A stretch of 64,000 nucleotides of DNA from Woeseiaceae bacterium. Its GTDB lineage: Bacteria > Pseudomonadota > Gammaproteobacteria > Steroidobacterales > Woeseiaceae. Both the position numbers and the translations under genes were made by a program. Shown in pieces: positions 1-9,417 of the stretch. The stretch is taken from contig JABDOQ010000037.1 in NCBI GenBank assembly GCA_013043165.1, positions 16,680-80,679 of the forward strand, read 5' to 3'. Within the stretch, counting starts at the first letter, position 1, and each line of letters starts with the position of its first letter. The notes below the pieces were generated by a model. That model saw nothing but the letters and a program-made list of their open reading frames with translations. It did no database searches and had not been told where the DNA came from.

Positions 1-1516
1 CCGGCGGCGCCGGCGACTGCAGCAGCAGAGCGACGACGCCGAGCAGGGCCAGGCGGCGACCGGGCCAGCGCCTGGGCAGCAGGATCAACAGCGACGGCAT
101 GAAGACGACCAGCCAGCCGAATCCCTGGATTTCGGCGACCGTGGTATCGGCGAAAGGCAAACGCGCCGCTCGCTCGATCAGCGCCAGCAGCCACTCTACG
201 CTGGTCGCTGCAACTCGCAGCGCACCCTGCCCGAACATCCCATCGCTGCCGCCGACCGCCAGGCCGGCCAGTGTGAAAGGCACGGTAACGATGCTGAACA
301 ATGGCACCGCGACGAGGTTTACCGGCAGCGCGAGAAACGCGATGCGATGGAACAGGATTACAGTCAACGGCATCAGCCCGAATAGCAGGAATACCTGCAT
401 GGTGAAGAGTTGCTGAACGGTTTTGCCCGCGCGGCGAAGAAAACGCCCGGTCGCGACGACGTTCTTTCGAATCCGAGCGAGCCACAGCAGTACGACGACG
501 GCCGCGAACGACAAATTGAATCCGGGTGTCATAGTCGAAACCGGGTCCAGGATGAAGATGCCAAGCGCTGCAACTGCGATGGCAGCAAACGGATCAATGT
601 TTCGGCGACGCGCAATCGCACAGGCCGCAACCAGGAGCATGAGCGATGCACGCTGGGCAGGCACACCCAAACCGGAAACGCCGGCATACGCAGCGGCAAC
701 AACGACGCCGACCACTATCGCCAGGACTTGCGCGCTTCGTGTTATTCGCAGCAAGCCCAGCAGGGTTCTGGCAAAAACAAACGCCACCGTCGCGGCCAGG
801 CCGATATGCAAACCCGAGATTGCCATAAGATGGCTCGTACCCGTTACAGCGTAGTCATGCCACTGTGTGCGCGAGATTCGATGCCGGGCGCCAACACCAA
901 CGGCTGCGAGCACGGCTGCTGCGTCCGCTGATCCAGCCGCGCGGTCTGCGCGAGCGAGAAACTCGCGTCGATAAGAATCGATGGCGCTTTCGCTATCGGT
1001 CTGTAGCCGTCGATTGCGTTTGCCGTTCACCACATAGCCGGTCGCCTGGATTTTTTGCCGAAACAACCAGGCTTCGACATCGAATACGCCCGGGTTACTG
1101 AGGCCGCGAGGCCGACGGAGACGCAGCTCGAATTGCCAGACGTCGCCGATAGCCGGCTCGAGCGGGGGCTCATACCAACTCACCCTGGTACGGGCTGGTA
1201 TCCGGTGGTCGTCGAGCGGCGCGACCAGCATCACGACGGCACTGCCCGTCGTTTTCGGAAAGTCGACAATCCGCACCTGGGTCAGCATGCTGTCGTTTGC
1301 TAACCGGACCTCAAGCCGGCCATCGACGATCTCCTGACCCGACTGCATGAACAATGCGAACCCGAGGCACAGGAACGCCGGATAGCGGCTACGGCGGCCG
1401 GCAACGGCCAGGATCGATGCAACTAATAACAGCTTGCAGAGGTCGGAGCTTAGCGGCAACCTGCTAAGCTGCGCCGCATAGCCACCTGCAATCATCAGGA
1501 GGCAGGCCCTGATCAT
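1..1516 (-). CDS. comEC: ComEC/Rec2 DNA-uptake channel, 5' part (runs off window)
   Basis: Inner-membrane channel that moves single-stranded DNA into the cytoplasm during natural transformation. About 505 residues are visible on the minus strand from an ATG at 1516, which has an in-frame TGA shortly upstream. The N-terminus is hydrophobic, followed by a DUF4131-type OB-fold region. The competence-domain hallmark GTSHLMAISGLHIGL lies near residue 235 and is followed by repeated membrane segments. ComEC proteins are usually about 750-800 residues, so the C-terminal metallo-beta-lactamase-like domain lies outside the window. Identity is secure; whether the full gene is intact cannot be seen. It is divergent from the DUF2062 gene at 1570, with 53 bp between the starts and no clear Shine-Dalgarno. 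Confidence 0.93.
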   Translation of the reverse strand, partial: MIRACLLMIAGGYAAQLSRLPLSSDLCKLLLVASILAVAGRRSRYPAFLCLGFALFMQSGQEIVDGRLEVRLANDSMLTQVRIVDFPKTTGSAVVMLVAPLDDHRIPARTRVSWYEPPLEPAIGDVWQFELRLRRPRGLSNPGVFDVEAWLFRQKIQATGYVVNGKRNRRLQTDSESAIDSYRREFLARADRAAGSADAAAVLAAVGVGARHRISRTQWHDYAVTGTSHLMAISGLHIGLAATVAFVFARTLLGLLRITRSAQVLAIVVGVVVAAAYAGVSGLGVPAQRASLMLLVAACAIARRRNIDPFAAIAVAALGIFILDPVSTMTPGFNLSFAAVVVLLWLARIRKNVVATGRFLRRAGKTVQQLFTMQVFLLFGLMPLTVILFHRIAFLALPVNLVAVPLFSIVTVPFTLAGLAVGGSDGMFGQGALRVAATSVEWLLALIERAARLPFADTTVAEIQGFGWLVVFMPSLLILLPRRWPGRRLALLGVVALLLQSPAPP

Positions 1517-1569
1517 GAACGCTTGATGTCATTTATCGGCACTCACCATGGAAACCGGATCGCCACCCG

Positions 1570-2100
1570 ATGCCAAGACGCTTTTTTCGGAAATTTGCCT
1601 TCAAACGCCATCACATGAGCAAGCAGTGGTTCATGTCGCCGTTTCAGCACCTGCTGCACGACCACCGGCTATGGGGGATTCGCCGCCGTTGGGTCGTGCC
1701 GGCGTTCGCACTCGGACTGTTCGTCGCGTTTCTGCCGTTTCCCGGACACATGCTGATCGGCGCACTGGGGGCACTGGCCCTGCGCGTCAATATCCCCGTC
1801 GCGGCGGTGTCGACCTGGGCCAGCAACCCGCTCACCATCGGGCCGATGTACTACTTCGCCTATATCCTCGGCGTCAATATCCTGAATACGCCACCGCAGC
1901 CATTCGAAATGGCGCTATCGCTCGACTGGTTGACGCATACGTTTGTGAACATCTGGCAGCCGATGCTGTTGGGAAGTGTGCTGCTGGGAAGTATCGCGGC
2001 ACTCGTCGGCTATGTCGTGCTGGACCTGCTCTGGCGGCTTTCGCTGGGCAATTACAAGGCACGCAAACAAAGCCTGCGACGCGATAACAAGTCAGACTGA
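1570..2100 (+). CDS. DUF2062 domain-containing membrane protein
   Basis: 176-residue protein matching the DUF2062 family by its basic N-terminus, the F-P-G-H segment in the first hydrophobic stretch (about residues 45-75), a T-W-A-S-N-P-L-T-I-G-P-M segment near residue 80, and a last membrane helix around residues 135-155. The family is common in gammaproteobacteria and often sits next to comEC or lolCDE; its biochemical role is not established. The first Met is preferred because family members begin with M-P-R-R-F-F. Met16 is an alternative but lacks a good ribosome site too. Its 3' end overlaps the convergent lolD by 9 bp. Confidence 0.85.
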   Translation: MPRRFFRKFAFKRHHMSKQWFMSPFQHLLHDHRLWGIRRRWVVPAFALGLFVAFLPFPGHMLIGALGALALRVNIPVAAVSTWASNPLTIGPMYYFAYILGVNILNTPPQPFEMALSLDWLTHTFVNIWQPMLLGSVLLGSIAALVGYVVLDLLWRLSLGNYKARKQSLRRDNKSD

Positions 2101-2796
2101 CTCGCGCAGCACCCCATCTTCGAGCACCACAATTCGATCCATGCGTTTCGCAATCGAATGATCGTGCGTAACGATAACGAGACTGGTCTGCAGCTCCTCG
2201 TTGAGCTCCAGCATCAGCTTCAGGACGTGCTCGCCATTGCCCGAGTCCAGGTTGCCTGTCGGCTCATCCGCTAACACGAGCTGCGGCCGGGTAATTAACG
2301 CGCGCGCAACCGCGGCACGCTGACGTTCGCCGCCCGACAGCTCGCCCGGCTTGTGTGTAAGGCGTTCGCCCAGACCGACTCGCCCCAGTAATTCGCCGGC
2401 TTGCTGCAACGCCGAAGTTTTCGCGACGCGCCGAATCAGGAGTGGCATTGCAACGTTCTCCGCCGCCGTGAACTCCGGCAGCAGATGGTGAAACTGATAA
2501 ACGAACCCGATGCAGCGATTGCGCAGGTCGCCTTTAGTTGCCTCGTCATTGCCCTGCATACGCTCACCGTTGACCAGTATTTCGCCCTCTGTCGGCTCGT
2601 CAAGTCCGCCCATGATCTGCAGCAGGGTCGTCTTGCCAGAGCCCGAGGCACCGATGATGGCCACGCGCTCGGCGGGCTGCACCGTGAGGTTTACGCGGCT
2701 CAGCACTTCCAGCGTAGACGTACCCTCGCGGAAACGTCGCACCACGTTGCGACATTCGAGGACCGCATGGCCGCGGCCGGTCATTGGTTCAGTCAT
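2092..2796 (-). CDS. lolD: LolD, ATPase of the lipoprotein-releasing ABC complex
   Basis: Powers release of outer-membrane lipoproteins from the inner membrane to LolA. The 234 residues carry Walker A (GASGSGKT, about residue 50), the ABC signature LSGGERQRAA and Walker B (LVLADEP), followed by the switch H in I-V-T-H-D. A MacB/LolD-type spacer (YQFHHLLPEFTAAENV) is present. It is the last gene of a three-gene operon; its ATG overlaps the end of lolE by 8 bp, so translation is probably coupled. Length matches E. coli LolD (233). Confidence 0.96.
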   Translation of the reverse strand: MTEPMTGRGHAVLECRNVVRRFREGTSTLEVLSRVNLTVQPAERVAIIGASGSGKTTLLQIMGGLDEPTEGEILVNGERMQGNDEATKGDLRNRCIGFVYQFHHLLPEFTAAENVAMPLLIRRVAKTSALQQAGELLGRVGLGERLTHKPGELSGGERQRAAVARALITRPQLVLADEPTGNLDSGNGEHVLKLMLELNEELQTSLVIVTHDHSIAKRMDRIVVLEDGVLRESV

Positions 2797-4036
2797 ATCT
2801 CAAAGCCTCCGCCGGAGCCGTCTTGGCGGCAACCCAGGCCGGATAGAGGGTGGAAATCAGTGCGAGCACGAGCGCCATAATGGCGATTCTCCATACGTCG
2901 CCGTAGCGCAATTCTGAAGGAAGATCGCTGATGAAATACACGTCGGCAGCAAGAAACTTGATGCCGAATGCGGATTCGAAAAATCCGACGATTGATTCCA
3001 GGTTCAACGCCAGAAGTATGCCGAGTGCGACGCCGGCCAGGGTACCGACAACGCCCACGATAGTCCCCTGCGTGATAAAGATCCGCAGTACGCTCGACGG
3101 CCTTGCACCGATAGTACGCAGAATTGCGATGTCTGCCTGCTTGTCTTTAACGACCATGACGAGCGTCGAAACAATATTGAAAGCCGCGACGGCGATGACC
3201 ATCAGGAGAATCACGAACAGTATGGATTTCGTAATCTGAATGGAGCGGAAGAAATTGACGTGGCGGCGGGTCCAGTCACTCACGAGTACGAGCTCCCCGT
3301 GTGCAAGCGCTACCTCACGCACGATCGCCGGTGCATCATAGATCTCGGTCACCGCCAGTCGCACGCCGGTTACGGTGCCCTTCTTGCGATACAACTTCTG
3401 CGCATCATTGATATTTATAAATGCCAGGCGCCGATCGAATTCATACATACCAACACGATACAGACCACTGACCGTAAAGCGCTTTGTTCTCGGAATGACT
3501 CCGGCCGGCGTCACCCTGCCCTGTGCCAGCGTCACGGTAACTTTGTCGCCTATGTCCGCCTGCAGCGCATTCGCGAGCTCGACGCCGAGCAGAATGTTGA
3601 ATGTCCCCGGCGCCAGGTCGTCCAGACGTCCTGCCTGCATCACGCCCCCGACACCGGATACCGCGTCCTCGAGCCGCGGCTCTATGCCGCGCAGCTCGGC
3701 CCCGCTGAGTTCGTTTTTGAACACCAGCAATGCCTGGCCATCGACATAGGGGGCCACCGCTCGAACCCGCGAATTTTTCCGCGCGGTTTCGATCAGCGCG
3801 GTTGAGCTCGCAAGCTCCCCGTCAACGTTCTCTATGCTGGCATGCGCCGTCATTGCCAACAGCCTGTCTTTGAGCTCGCGCTCGAATCCGTTCACGACCG
3901 ACATCACGACGATCAACACCGTGACGGCGATTGCAATGCCGAGCATCGAAATAGCCGAGATCATCGAGACAAACTTGTTACTGCTGCGCGAACGCACGTA
4001 ACGGCCACCAATCCATGTTTCGAAACGTCCGCCCAT
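2789..4036 (-). CDS. lolE: LolE-like permease of the lipoprotein-releasing complex
   Basis: 415-residue inner-membrane subunit of LolCDE with the FtsX/MacB topology: one N-terminal helix ending in the conserved S-V-V-N-G-F-E-R-E-L, a large periplasmic domain, and three C-terminal helices (about residues 270-405) ending in A-P-A-E-A-L-R-Y-D. The start at 4036 (M-G-G-R-F-E-T-W) is chosen because it falls 5 nt after the stop of the upstream permease; an upstream in-frame Met at 4159 would overlap that gene by about 118 bp. LolC and LolE are paralogues. The E label rests on position and N-terminus only, so the two names could be exchanged. Confidence 0.88.
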   Translation of the reverse strand: MGGRFETWIGGRYVRSRSSNKFVSMISAISMLGIAIAVTVLIVVMSVVNGFERELKDRLLAMTAHASIENVDGELASSTALIETARKNSRVRAVAPYVDGQALLVFKNELSGAELRGIEPRLEDAVSGVGGVMQAGRLDDLAPGTFNILLGVELANALQADIGDKVTVTLAQGRVTPAGVIPRTKRFTVSGLYRVGMYEFDRRLAFININDAQKLYRKKGTVTGVRLAVTEIYDAPAIVREVALAHGELVLVSDWTRRHVNFFRSIQITKSILFVILLMVIAVAAFNIVSTLVMVVKDKQADIAILRTIGARPSSVLRIFITQGTIVGVVGTLAGVALGILLALNLESIVGFFESAFGIKFLAADVYFISDLPSELRYGDVWRIAIMALVLALISTLYPAWVAAKTAPAEALRYD

Positions 4037-4041
4037 TAGAC

Positions 4042-5286
4042 CTATTCGTACCGTAGCGCCGCGGCCGGATTGACCAGCGCCGCACGTCGTGCCGGATACA
4101 GCGTAGCCAGCGACGTGAGGACGAACGCCGATACCGAGATTACCGCTACGTCCTGCCATTCGAGTTCGGAGGGTATGCGTGTCACGTAATAGACGTCACC
4201 AGGCATGATCTGGAAACCCAGGGACTGCTCGAGAAACGGCACGATGACCGGCACATAGAGCGCAAGCACGATGCCGAGGAGAACGCCGATCAGGACACCG
4301 CTCCAGCCGATCACGGCACCCTGTACAAAAAAGACGCGCACGACACCATTTGGACCCATGCCCAAAGTACGCAGCACCGCAATGTCGGTCGTTTTGTCGG
4401 TGACGACCATGACAAGGCTTGCCACGATATTGAACGCTGCGACACCGATGATCAAAGATAGTATGAGTGACATCATCATCTTTTCGATGCGTATTGCCCG
4501 AAAGTAACTGCCGTTTTCAATCGTCCAGTCGCTGCTGCGCACCGTGTCGCCAAGTCGTGCCTGCAACGCTCGCGAAATAGCCGGGGCCTGCATGACATCG
4601 TCAGCTCGGAAGCGAACCGCACTGACAGCCGTGCCCAGGTCCTGAATCGCCGCCGCATCATTGATATGAACGAGGGCAAGGACGGCGTCGTGATCCTGCA
4701 GGCCTGCTTCGAAGATGCCACGCAAAACGTAGCGCTCGAGAACGGGCTCCAGTGTTCCATCACCGACAGGACGCGGAATCAGCAGCACAACTCCATCGCC
4801 AATTCGAGCGCCCAGATCATAGGCCAGGATTCGCCCCAGGATGATGCCGCGGCTGCCCGCCTGCAGGGCATCGAGATCGCCTTCGACCATGTTGATCATT
4901 GCGCCCGACAGCGGCTTTTCGTAAAGCGGATCGATGCCGTGCACGAGGACCGCATACAGTTCGAGGCCGGATTGGATCATGCCTTCCATCTGTACGATCG
5001 GTGCCGCCGCCGCGACGCCGGGTTCCGCGCCGACCTCATCGACGAGCGTCCGCCAGTTTTCGGTATTGCCGTTGGCCCCGCTGACGGAACCGTGGGCGGA
5101 CATGCTGAGCAGTCGGCCGCGCAGCTCGCCCTCGAAGCCGTTCATGACCGACAGTATTACAATGAGCGCCGCGACGCCCAGCGCGATCCCGAGGAGGGAT
5201 ATCAACGTGATAAAGGATACGAATCGGGTGCGCCGCTTGGCCCTGAGGTAGCGCAGCCCGACGAATAGTTCGACAGGGTTGATCAT
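4042..5286 (-). CDS. lolC: LolC-like permease of the lipoprotein-releasing complex
   Basis: First gene of the lol operon, 414 residues. The start M-I-N-P-V-E-L-F-V-G-L-R-Y resembles LolC, and the family signature S-V-M-N-G-F-E-G-E-L follows the first helix. A periplasmic domain spans roughly residues 60-265 and three helices close the protein. In the family, LolC's periplasmic hook recruits LolA; the hook cannot be identified by eye here. Upstream is a 227-bp region shared with the divergent small gene at 5514. The order permease-permease-ATPase differs from lolC-lolD-lolE of E. coli. Confidence 0.9.
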   Translation of the reverse strand: MINPVELFVGLRYLRAKRRTRFVSFITLISLLGIALGVAALIVILSVMNGFEGELRGRLLSMSAHGSVSGANGNTENWRTLVDEVGAEPGVAAAAPIVQMEGMIQSGLELYAVLVHGIDPLYEKPLSGAMINMVEGDLDALQAGSRGIILGRILAYDLGARIGDGVVLLIPRPVGDGTLEPVLERYVLRGIFEAGLQDHDAVLALVHINDAAAIQDLGTAVSAVRFRADDVMQAPAISRALQARLGDTVRSSDWTIENGSYFRAIRIEKMMMSLILSLIIGVAAFNIVASLVMVVTDKTTDIAVLRTLGMGPNGVVRVFFVQGAVIGWSGVLIGVLLGIVLALYVPVIVPFLEQSLGFQIMPGDVYYVTRIPSELEWQDVAVISVSAFVLTSLATLYPARRAALVNPAAALRYE

Positions 5287-5453
5287 CGGCTCGGATTAAA
5301 CCACATTCTTGGCGCGGCGACTTTGCGTTTCAGCGCCGCTGTCCCGCCCCACAAGTTCGTCTGGCATCGGAGCCTCTGGAACCGGACGCCGGTGGTTTGT
5401 GACACAGTTCGCATATACCGGGCCCGGACCCGTGTAAAAACCTTATAGATCAA

Positions 5454-5485
5454 TTGTTTTTTGGTCCGGCGAGCAGTGCTATAGT
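5454..5485 (+). promoter_or_regulatory. Candidate sigma-70 promoter for the small exported-protein gene
   Basis: A good -10 hexamer TATAGT lies at 5480-5485. The -35 is poor: a T-rich run (TTTTTT) 17 bp upstream, or TTGTTT with 20-bp spacing. Predicted initiation near 5492 would give a leader of about 20 nt containing GGGAGA ahead of the ATG at 5514. Confidence 0.35.
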
Positions 5486-5513
5486 CTCCGGATCGCCCCC
5501 GGGAGAACGACCT

Positions 5514-5789
5514 ATGACCAAACTGCGCACCGCTACACTGATCGCCCTGGCCCTGGCCCTGTTCGGCACAGCACAGGCTGACACGCTGAAGATGGACGGG
5601 ATGTCTGCCGGGTCCGGTGATGCACGCCCGACTCGTGGCATGACGCAGGCGAGGGTCGAGTCGAAGTACGGCAGCCCTGTTTCGATGCGGGCACCGGTCG
5701 GCGATCCGCCGATTACGCGCTGGGAATACAAGGATTTCGTCGTATTCTTCGAATACGACCGCGTAATCCACGCCGTCGTCAAGCACTAA
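5514..5789 (+). CDS. Small exported protein with a BamE/SmpA-like motif, function unknown
   Basis: 91-residue protein with a clear signal peptide (M-T-K-L-R-T then an Ala/Leu core, cleavage likely after A-Q-A near residue 22). The mature part contains R-G-M-T-Q-A-R-V-E-S-K-Y-G-S-P, the helix-turn pattern seen in small SmpA/BamE/OmlA-like domains, then P-P-I-T-R-W-E-Y and a hydrophobic beta-rich end. There is no lipobox Cys, so it should be soluble in the periplasm. The ATG at 5514 is chosen over one at 5454 because of GGGAGA 8 nt upstream and the signal sequence. It is monocistronic, with a terminator at 5813. I recognise the fold hint only; no function can be assigned. Confidence 0.75.
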   Translation: MTKLRTATLIALALALFGTAQADTLKMDGMSAGSGDARPTRGMTQARVESKYGSPVSMRAPVGDPPITRWEYKDFVVFFEYDRVIHAVVKH

Positions 5790-5812
5790 GACGCAACACC
5801 CCCTTTATTGAC

Positions 5813-5843
5813 AAGCCCGGGCCGGAAACGACCCGGGCTTTTT
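5813..5843 (+). terminator. Rho-independent terminator of the small exported-protein gene
   Basis: Perfect 9-bp stem AAGCCCGGG/CCCGGGCTT (5813-5821 with 5832-5840), 10-nt loop, and a T run at 5839-5843. It sits 24 nt after the stop at 5789 and upstream of mfd, so mfd needs its own promoter, or readthrough. Confidence 0.85.
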
Positions 5844-5904
5844 CGTGTCCAATTGAGGCGGACGCTTCCGGCGACCTCTGTGTAATAATCGCGTCCCCCG
5901 TTTT

Positions 5905-8900
5905 TTGGACCATCAAAGCGACGACCTTGGGCTGGCGAGCAGACCGTTGAGTACATCATTCCTTATTCCGACGCCAACCGCTGTGCCTGTGGCCGGCTCG
6001 GCCAACGCCTGGGGGCGCCTGATCGGCGCGAGTGCCGCGCTGGCAGCGGCCGAGCTCGCTCAGAATATCGATCGGCCGATTCTGATGCTGGCCGAGGATC
6101 CGCGGCACGCCGATCAGCTCGAAGCAGAAATCCGTTTTTTCGCCGGCCGAGATTTGCCCATTCTGCATTTCGTCGAGTGGGAGACGCTGCCCTGGGACAG
6201 CTTCTCGCCGCACCAGGACATCATTTCGCAGCGTCTGAGCGTGCTTGCCGCGTTGCCGAAGCTGCGCAAAGGCATCGTCATCGCGGCAGCCAGCGTGCTG
6301 CAACAGCGACTCCCTCCGCTCGACTATGTAGCGGCCCGCTCGCTGTCTTTGTCGGCAGGGCAAACTCTGCATCGCGAGAAATTCACCGACGCCCTGGTCG
6401 CTGCCGGTTACTTTCGGGTGCCCCAGGTGTCGGAGCACGGTGAGTTTGCCGTCCGTGGCTCGCTGATCGATATTTTTCCGATGGGGACCAATACACCGGT
6501 GCGCATTGATTTCTTTGACGATGAGATCGAATCGCTGCGCTACTTTTCGGAAGTCACGCAGCTGTCCGGCGAAACGGTGGGCAGCATCAATATCCTGCCG
6601 GCCCGCGAAGTACCGCTCGACGCGGACGCCATTCGCGGTTTTCGCGATCGCTACCGCGAGCGCTTCGAGGGCCAGCCCGGAAAATCACGCGTCTATCGGG
6701 ACATTTCGGATGGCATCGCGCATGGCGGCATCGAGTATTACCTGCCGCTTTTCTTTGCCAGCACCGCGACGTTGATGGACTACGTCCCTAACGATTGCGT
6801 GATTCTGGCACCGACTGCGCTGGACTCGCTCCTGCAGCAGTTCTGGCTGGAGGCCGGCGAACGATTCGAGCTTTGCAGCCTGGACCCGGAAAGGCCGATT
6901 CTCAGCATCGGTGAGACCTTCCTGGCACCGGAATCCGTGCCGCAGCGGCTTAAGCAATTTGCACACATAGGCTACTCTGCGCAATCGCTCGCCGACGGGC
7001 GCGGTACCCTCAATTTCGACACCCGTCTGCCGCCGGCCATGAAGATCGAAGCCCGCTACGAAGATGCCGCGGGCTCGTTGATGCAGTTCCTGCAGACTTT
7101 CGATGGCCGCGTCCTGTTTTCGACCGACTCACCGGGCCGCCGTGAGCAGCTGCTGGACCTGCTGGCCGGGCGCGGCCTCGACCTGGCACGTGTCGGCGAC
7201 TGGCAGGCCTTTACCGCACTCGGGCAGCGCATCGGCGTAACCGTAGCGCCGATCGACAGTGGCGTCCTGCTGCCTGGCGCTAAAGTTGCCGTCATCAGTG
7301 AACAGCAGTTATTCGGCGAACGCACCAGGACGCGCCGGCGCAAACGACAGGGCGACCGGGACCCGGAAACCATCATTCGGCAGCTCAACGATCTCGAGCC
7401 GGGGTCCCCTGTCGTGCACGAGGAATATGGCGTGGGCCGATACCTCGGCCTGGTTACCCTGGAGGTCGGCGGGATCACGGCAGAATTCCTGCATCTCGAA
7501 TACGCCGACGGCGACAAGCTGTACGTTCCGGTGCATGCCCTCGACCTGATTTCCCGCTATACGGGTGCCTCGCCTGACAATGCACCACTGCACAGGCTCG
7601 GCAGCGACCAATGGGAGAAAGCCAGGCGCCGCGCGATCAAGAAGATTCGCGACGTCGCAGCCGAACTGCTCGATGTCTATGCGCGACGCGCGGCGCGACC
7701 CGGCTTCAGCTTTCACTGGCCTGAAACCGAGTACCGCACATTCGAGTCAGGTTTTCCTTTCGAACTCACAGAAGACCAGGCCGATACGATAGACGATGTA
7801 CTCGAGGACCTGGCATCCGACCAGGCCATGGACCGCGTCGTTTGCGGCGATGTTGGTTTCGGCAAGACGGAAGTAGCGCTGCGGGCAACCTTTGCCGCCA
7901 TACACGGTGGCAAGCAGGTCGCCGTACTCGTGCCAACCACGCTGCTCGCACAACAGCACGGACAAACATTCAGAGACCGGTTTGCCGACTGGCCGATCCG
8001 CGTCGAGGTACTGTCGCGATTTCAGTCAGCCAAGCAGGTCAAGGATATCGTCGCAGGCCTTCAATCGGGTACCGTCGATGTCGTGATTGGTACGCATCGT
8101 CTACTGCAGCACACAAAAGATTTTCGCGATGTCGGCCTGGTAATCGTCGACGAGGAACACCGCTTCGGCGTGCGTCACAAGGAAGCCATCAAGTCCCTGC
8201 GCAGTGACGTCGACATACTAACGCTGACCGCGACGCCGATTCCGCGAACACTCAATATGGCGCTTGGTGGCTTGCGCGAAATGTCGCTCATCACGACGCC
8301 ACCGGCGGAACGTCTTGCCGTAAAGACCTTTGTCTCGGAGTGGAACGAGGTCATCATCCGCGAAGCCTGTCTGCGCGAAATCAAACGCGGCGGCCAGGTC
8401 TATTTCATTCACAACCGCGTCGAAGACATTGGCCGTATTGCGGAGCGGATTAAAAAACTGGTGCCTGAAGCCAGTATTCGCATCGGCCACGGGCAAATGC
8501 CGGAACGTGAACTCGAGCAGGTCATGATCGACTTCTATCACCGGCGCTTCAACGTGCTGCTGTGCACAACGATCGTCGAGAGCGGCATCGACGTGCCGAC
8601 CGCTAATACCATAATAATCAATCGAGCCGATCGTTTCGGCCTTGCGCAACTGCATCAGCTGCGCGGACGCGTCGGACGTTCGCATCACCGCGCGTACGCC
8701 TACCTGATGGCCCCACCCAGGGCCGTCATGACCGCGGACGCGATCAAGCGCCTGGAGGCCATCGATTCACTGGAGGACCTGGGATCCGGATTCACGTTGG
8801 CCACGCACGATCTCGAAATTCGCGGCGCCGGCGAACTGCTGGGCGACACGCAAAGCGGGCAGATTCAGGAAATCGGCTTCTCGCTGTATACGGAACTTCT

Positions 8901-9405
8901 GGGTCGCGCCGTCGACTCGCTGCGATCAGGCAAGGAACCGGACCTGGAAGCACCTTTGCACGCCGGCGTCGATATTAACCTCCACATCCCCGCCCTGTTG
9001 CCGGACGACTATGTCCCCGACGTTCACCTGCGCCTGATACTGTACAAACGAATATCGGCCACGGAGTCGGCCGCCGAGCTGCGTGAGCTGCAGGTGGAGC
9101 TCATCGATCGCTTCGGCTTGCTCCCCGACAGTGCCAGGAACCTGCTGCGAATCGCCGCGATCAAGAAATCGGCGGCGGCGCTCGGCATTGAGAAAATCGA
9201 TGCAGCTGACCGCGGTGGCTACCTCGTATTCGGCTCGGAAAGCCATATTGACCCTGTCGCGCTCGTGCAATTAGTGCAAAATGACAGCCGCAAATACCGT
9301 TTGCAGGGATCACACCGGCTGCAGATTCGGGACGATCTGTCAGACCTTGAAAAGCGGTTTGAGACAATTGAGAACCTGATGCGGGATCTCGCGGTCAAAG
9401 GCTAG
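5905..9405 (+). CDS. mfd: Mfd transcription-repair coupling factor
   Basis: DNA translocase that displaces RNA polymerase stalled at lesions and recruits UvrA. Up to 1166 residues (E. coli 1148). The order is a UvrB-like N-terminal module (about 20-330), a CarD-type RNAP-interaction domain starting near residue 500 (P-V-V-H-E-E-Y-G-V-G-R-Y), and a RecG-like helicase with Walker A GDVGFGKTEVA (about 648) and DEEHRFG (about 749). The L-H-Q-L-R-G-R-V-G-R-S motif VI and a TRCF C-terminal domain follow. The longest frame begins at a TTG at 5905; a TTG at 5947 (S-T-S-F-L-I-P) is equally plausible, so the true N-terminus is uncertain by about 14 residues. Confidence 0.96.
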   Translation: MDHQSDDLGLASRPLSTSFLIPTPTAVPVAGSANAWGRLIGASAALAAAELAQNIDRPILMLAEDPRHADQLEAEIRFFAGRDLPILHFVEWETLPWDSFSPHQDIISQRLSVLAALPKLRKGIVIAAASVLQQRLPPLDYVAARSLSLSAGQTLHREKFTDALVAAGYFRVPQVSEHGEFAVRGSLIDIFPMGTNTPVRIDFFDDEIESLRYFSEVTQLSGETVGSINILPAREVPLDADAIRGFRDRYRERFEGQPGKSRVYRDISDGIAHGGIEYYLPLFFASTATLMDYVPNDCVILAPTALDSLLQQFWLEAGERFELCSLDPERPILSIGETFLAPESVPQRLKQFAHIGYSAQSLADGRGTLNFDTRLPPAMKIEARYEDAAGSLMQFLQTFDGRVLFSTDSPGRREQLLDLLAGRGLDLARVGDWQAFTALGQRIGVTVAPIDSGVLLPGAKVAVISEQQLFGERTRTRRRKRQGDRDPETIIRQLNDLEPGSPVVHEEYGVGRYLGLVTLEVGGITAEFLHLEYADGDKLYVPVHALDLISRYTGASPDNAPLHRLGSDQWEKARRRAIKKIRDVAAELLDVYARRAARPGFSFHWPETEYRTFESGFPFELTEDQADTIDDVLEDLASDQAMDRVVCGDVGFGKTEVALRATFAAIHGGKQVAVLVPTTLLAQQHGQTFRDRFADWPIRVEVLSRFQSAKQVKDIVAGLQSGTVDVVIGTHRLLQHTKDFRDVGLVIVDEEHRFGVRHKEAIKSLRSDVDILTLTATPIPRTLNMALGGLREMSLITTPPAERLAVKTFVSEWNEVIIREACLREIKRGGQVYFIHNRVEDIGRIAERIKKLVPEASIRIGHGQMPERELEQVMIDFYHRRFNVLLCTTIVESGIDVPTANTIIINRADRFGLAQLHQLRGRVGRSHHRAYAYLMAPPRAVMTADAIKRLEAIDSLEDLGSGFTLATHDLEIRGAGELLGDTQSGQIQEIGFSLYTELLGRAVDSLRSGKEPDLEAPLHAGVDINLHIPALLPDDYVPDVHLRLILYKRISATESAAELRELQVELIDRFGLLPDSARNLLRIAAIKKSAAALGIEKIDAADRGGYLVFGSESHIDPVALVQLVQNDSRKYRLQGSHRLQIRDDLSDLEKRFETIENLMRDLAVKG

Positions 9406-9417
9406 GGATAATTACGA

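Noticed and set aside
99..1303. Several overlapping plus-strand open frames
   Set aside because: They lie antisense to comEC, whose minus-strand frame carries the G-T-S-H-L-M-A-I-S-G-L-H signature; the plus-strand translations are Arg/Ser-rich with no recognisable motif.
5283..5786. 167-codon minus-strand frame opposite the small exported-protein gene
   Set aside because: The plus-strand gene has a signal peptide, ribosome site and terminator; the minus frame has none and would overlap the lolC promoter region.
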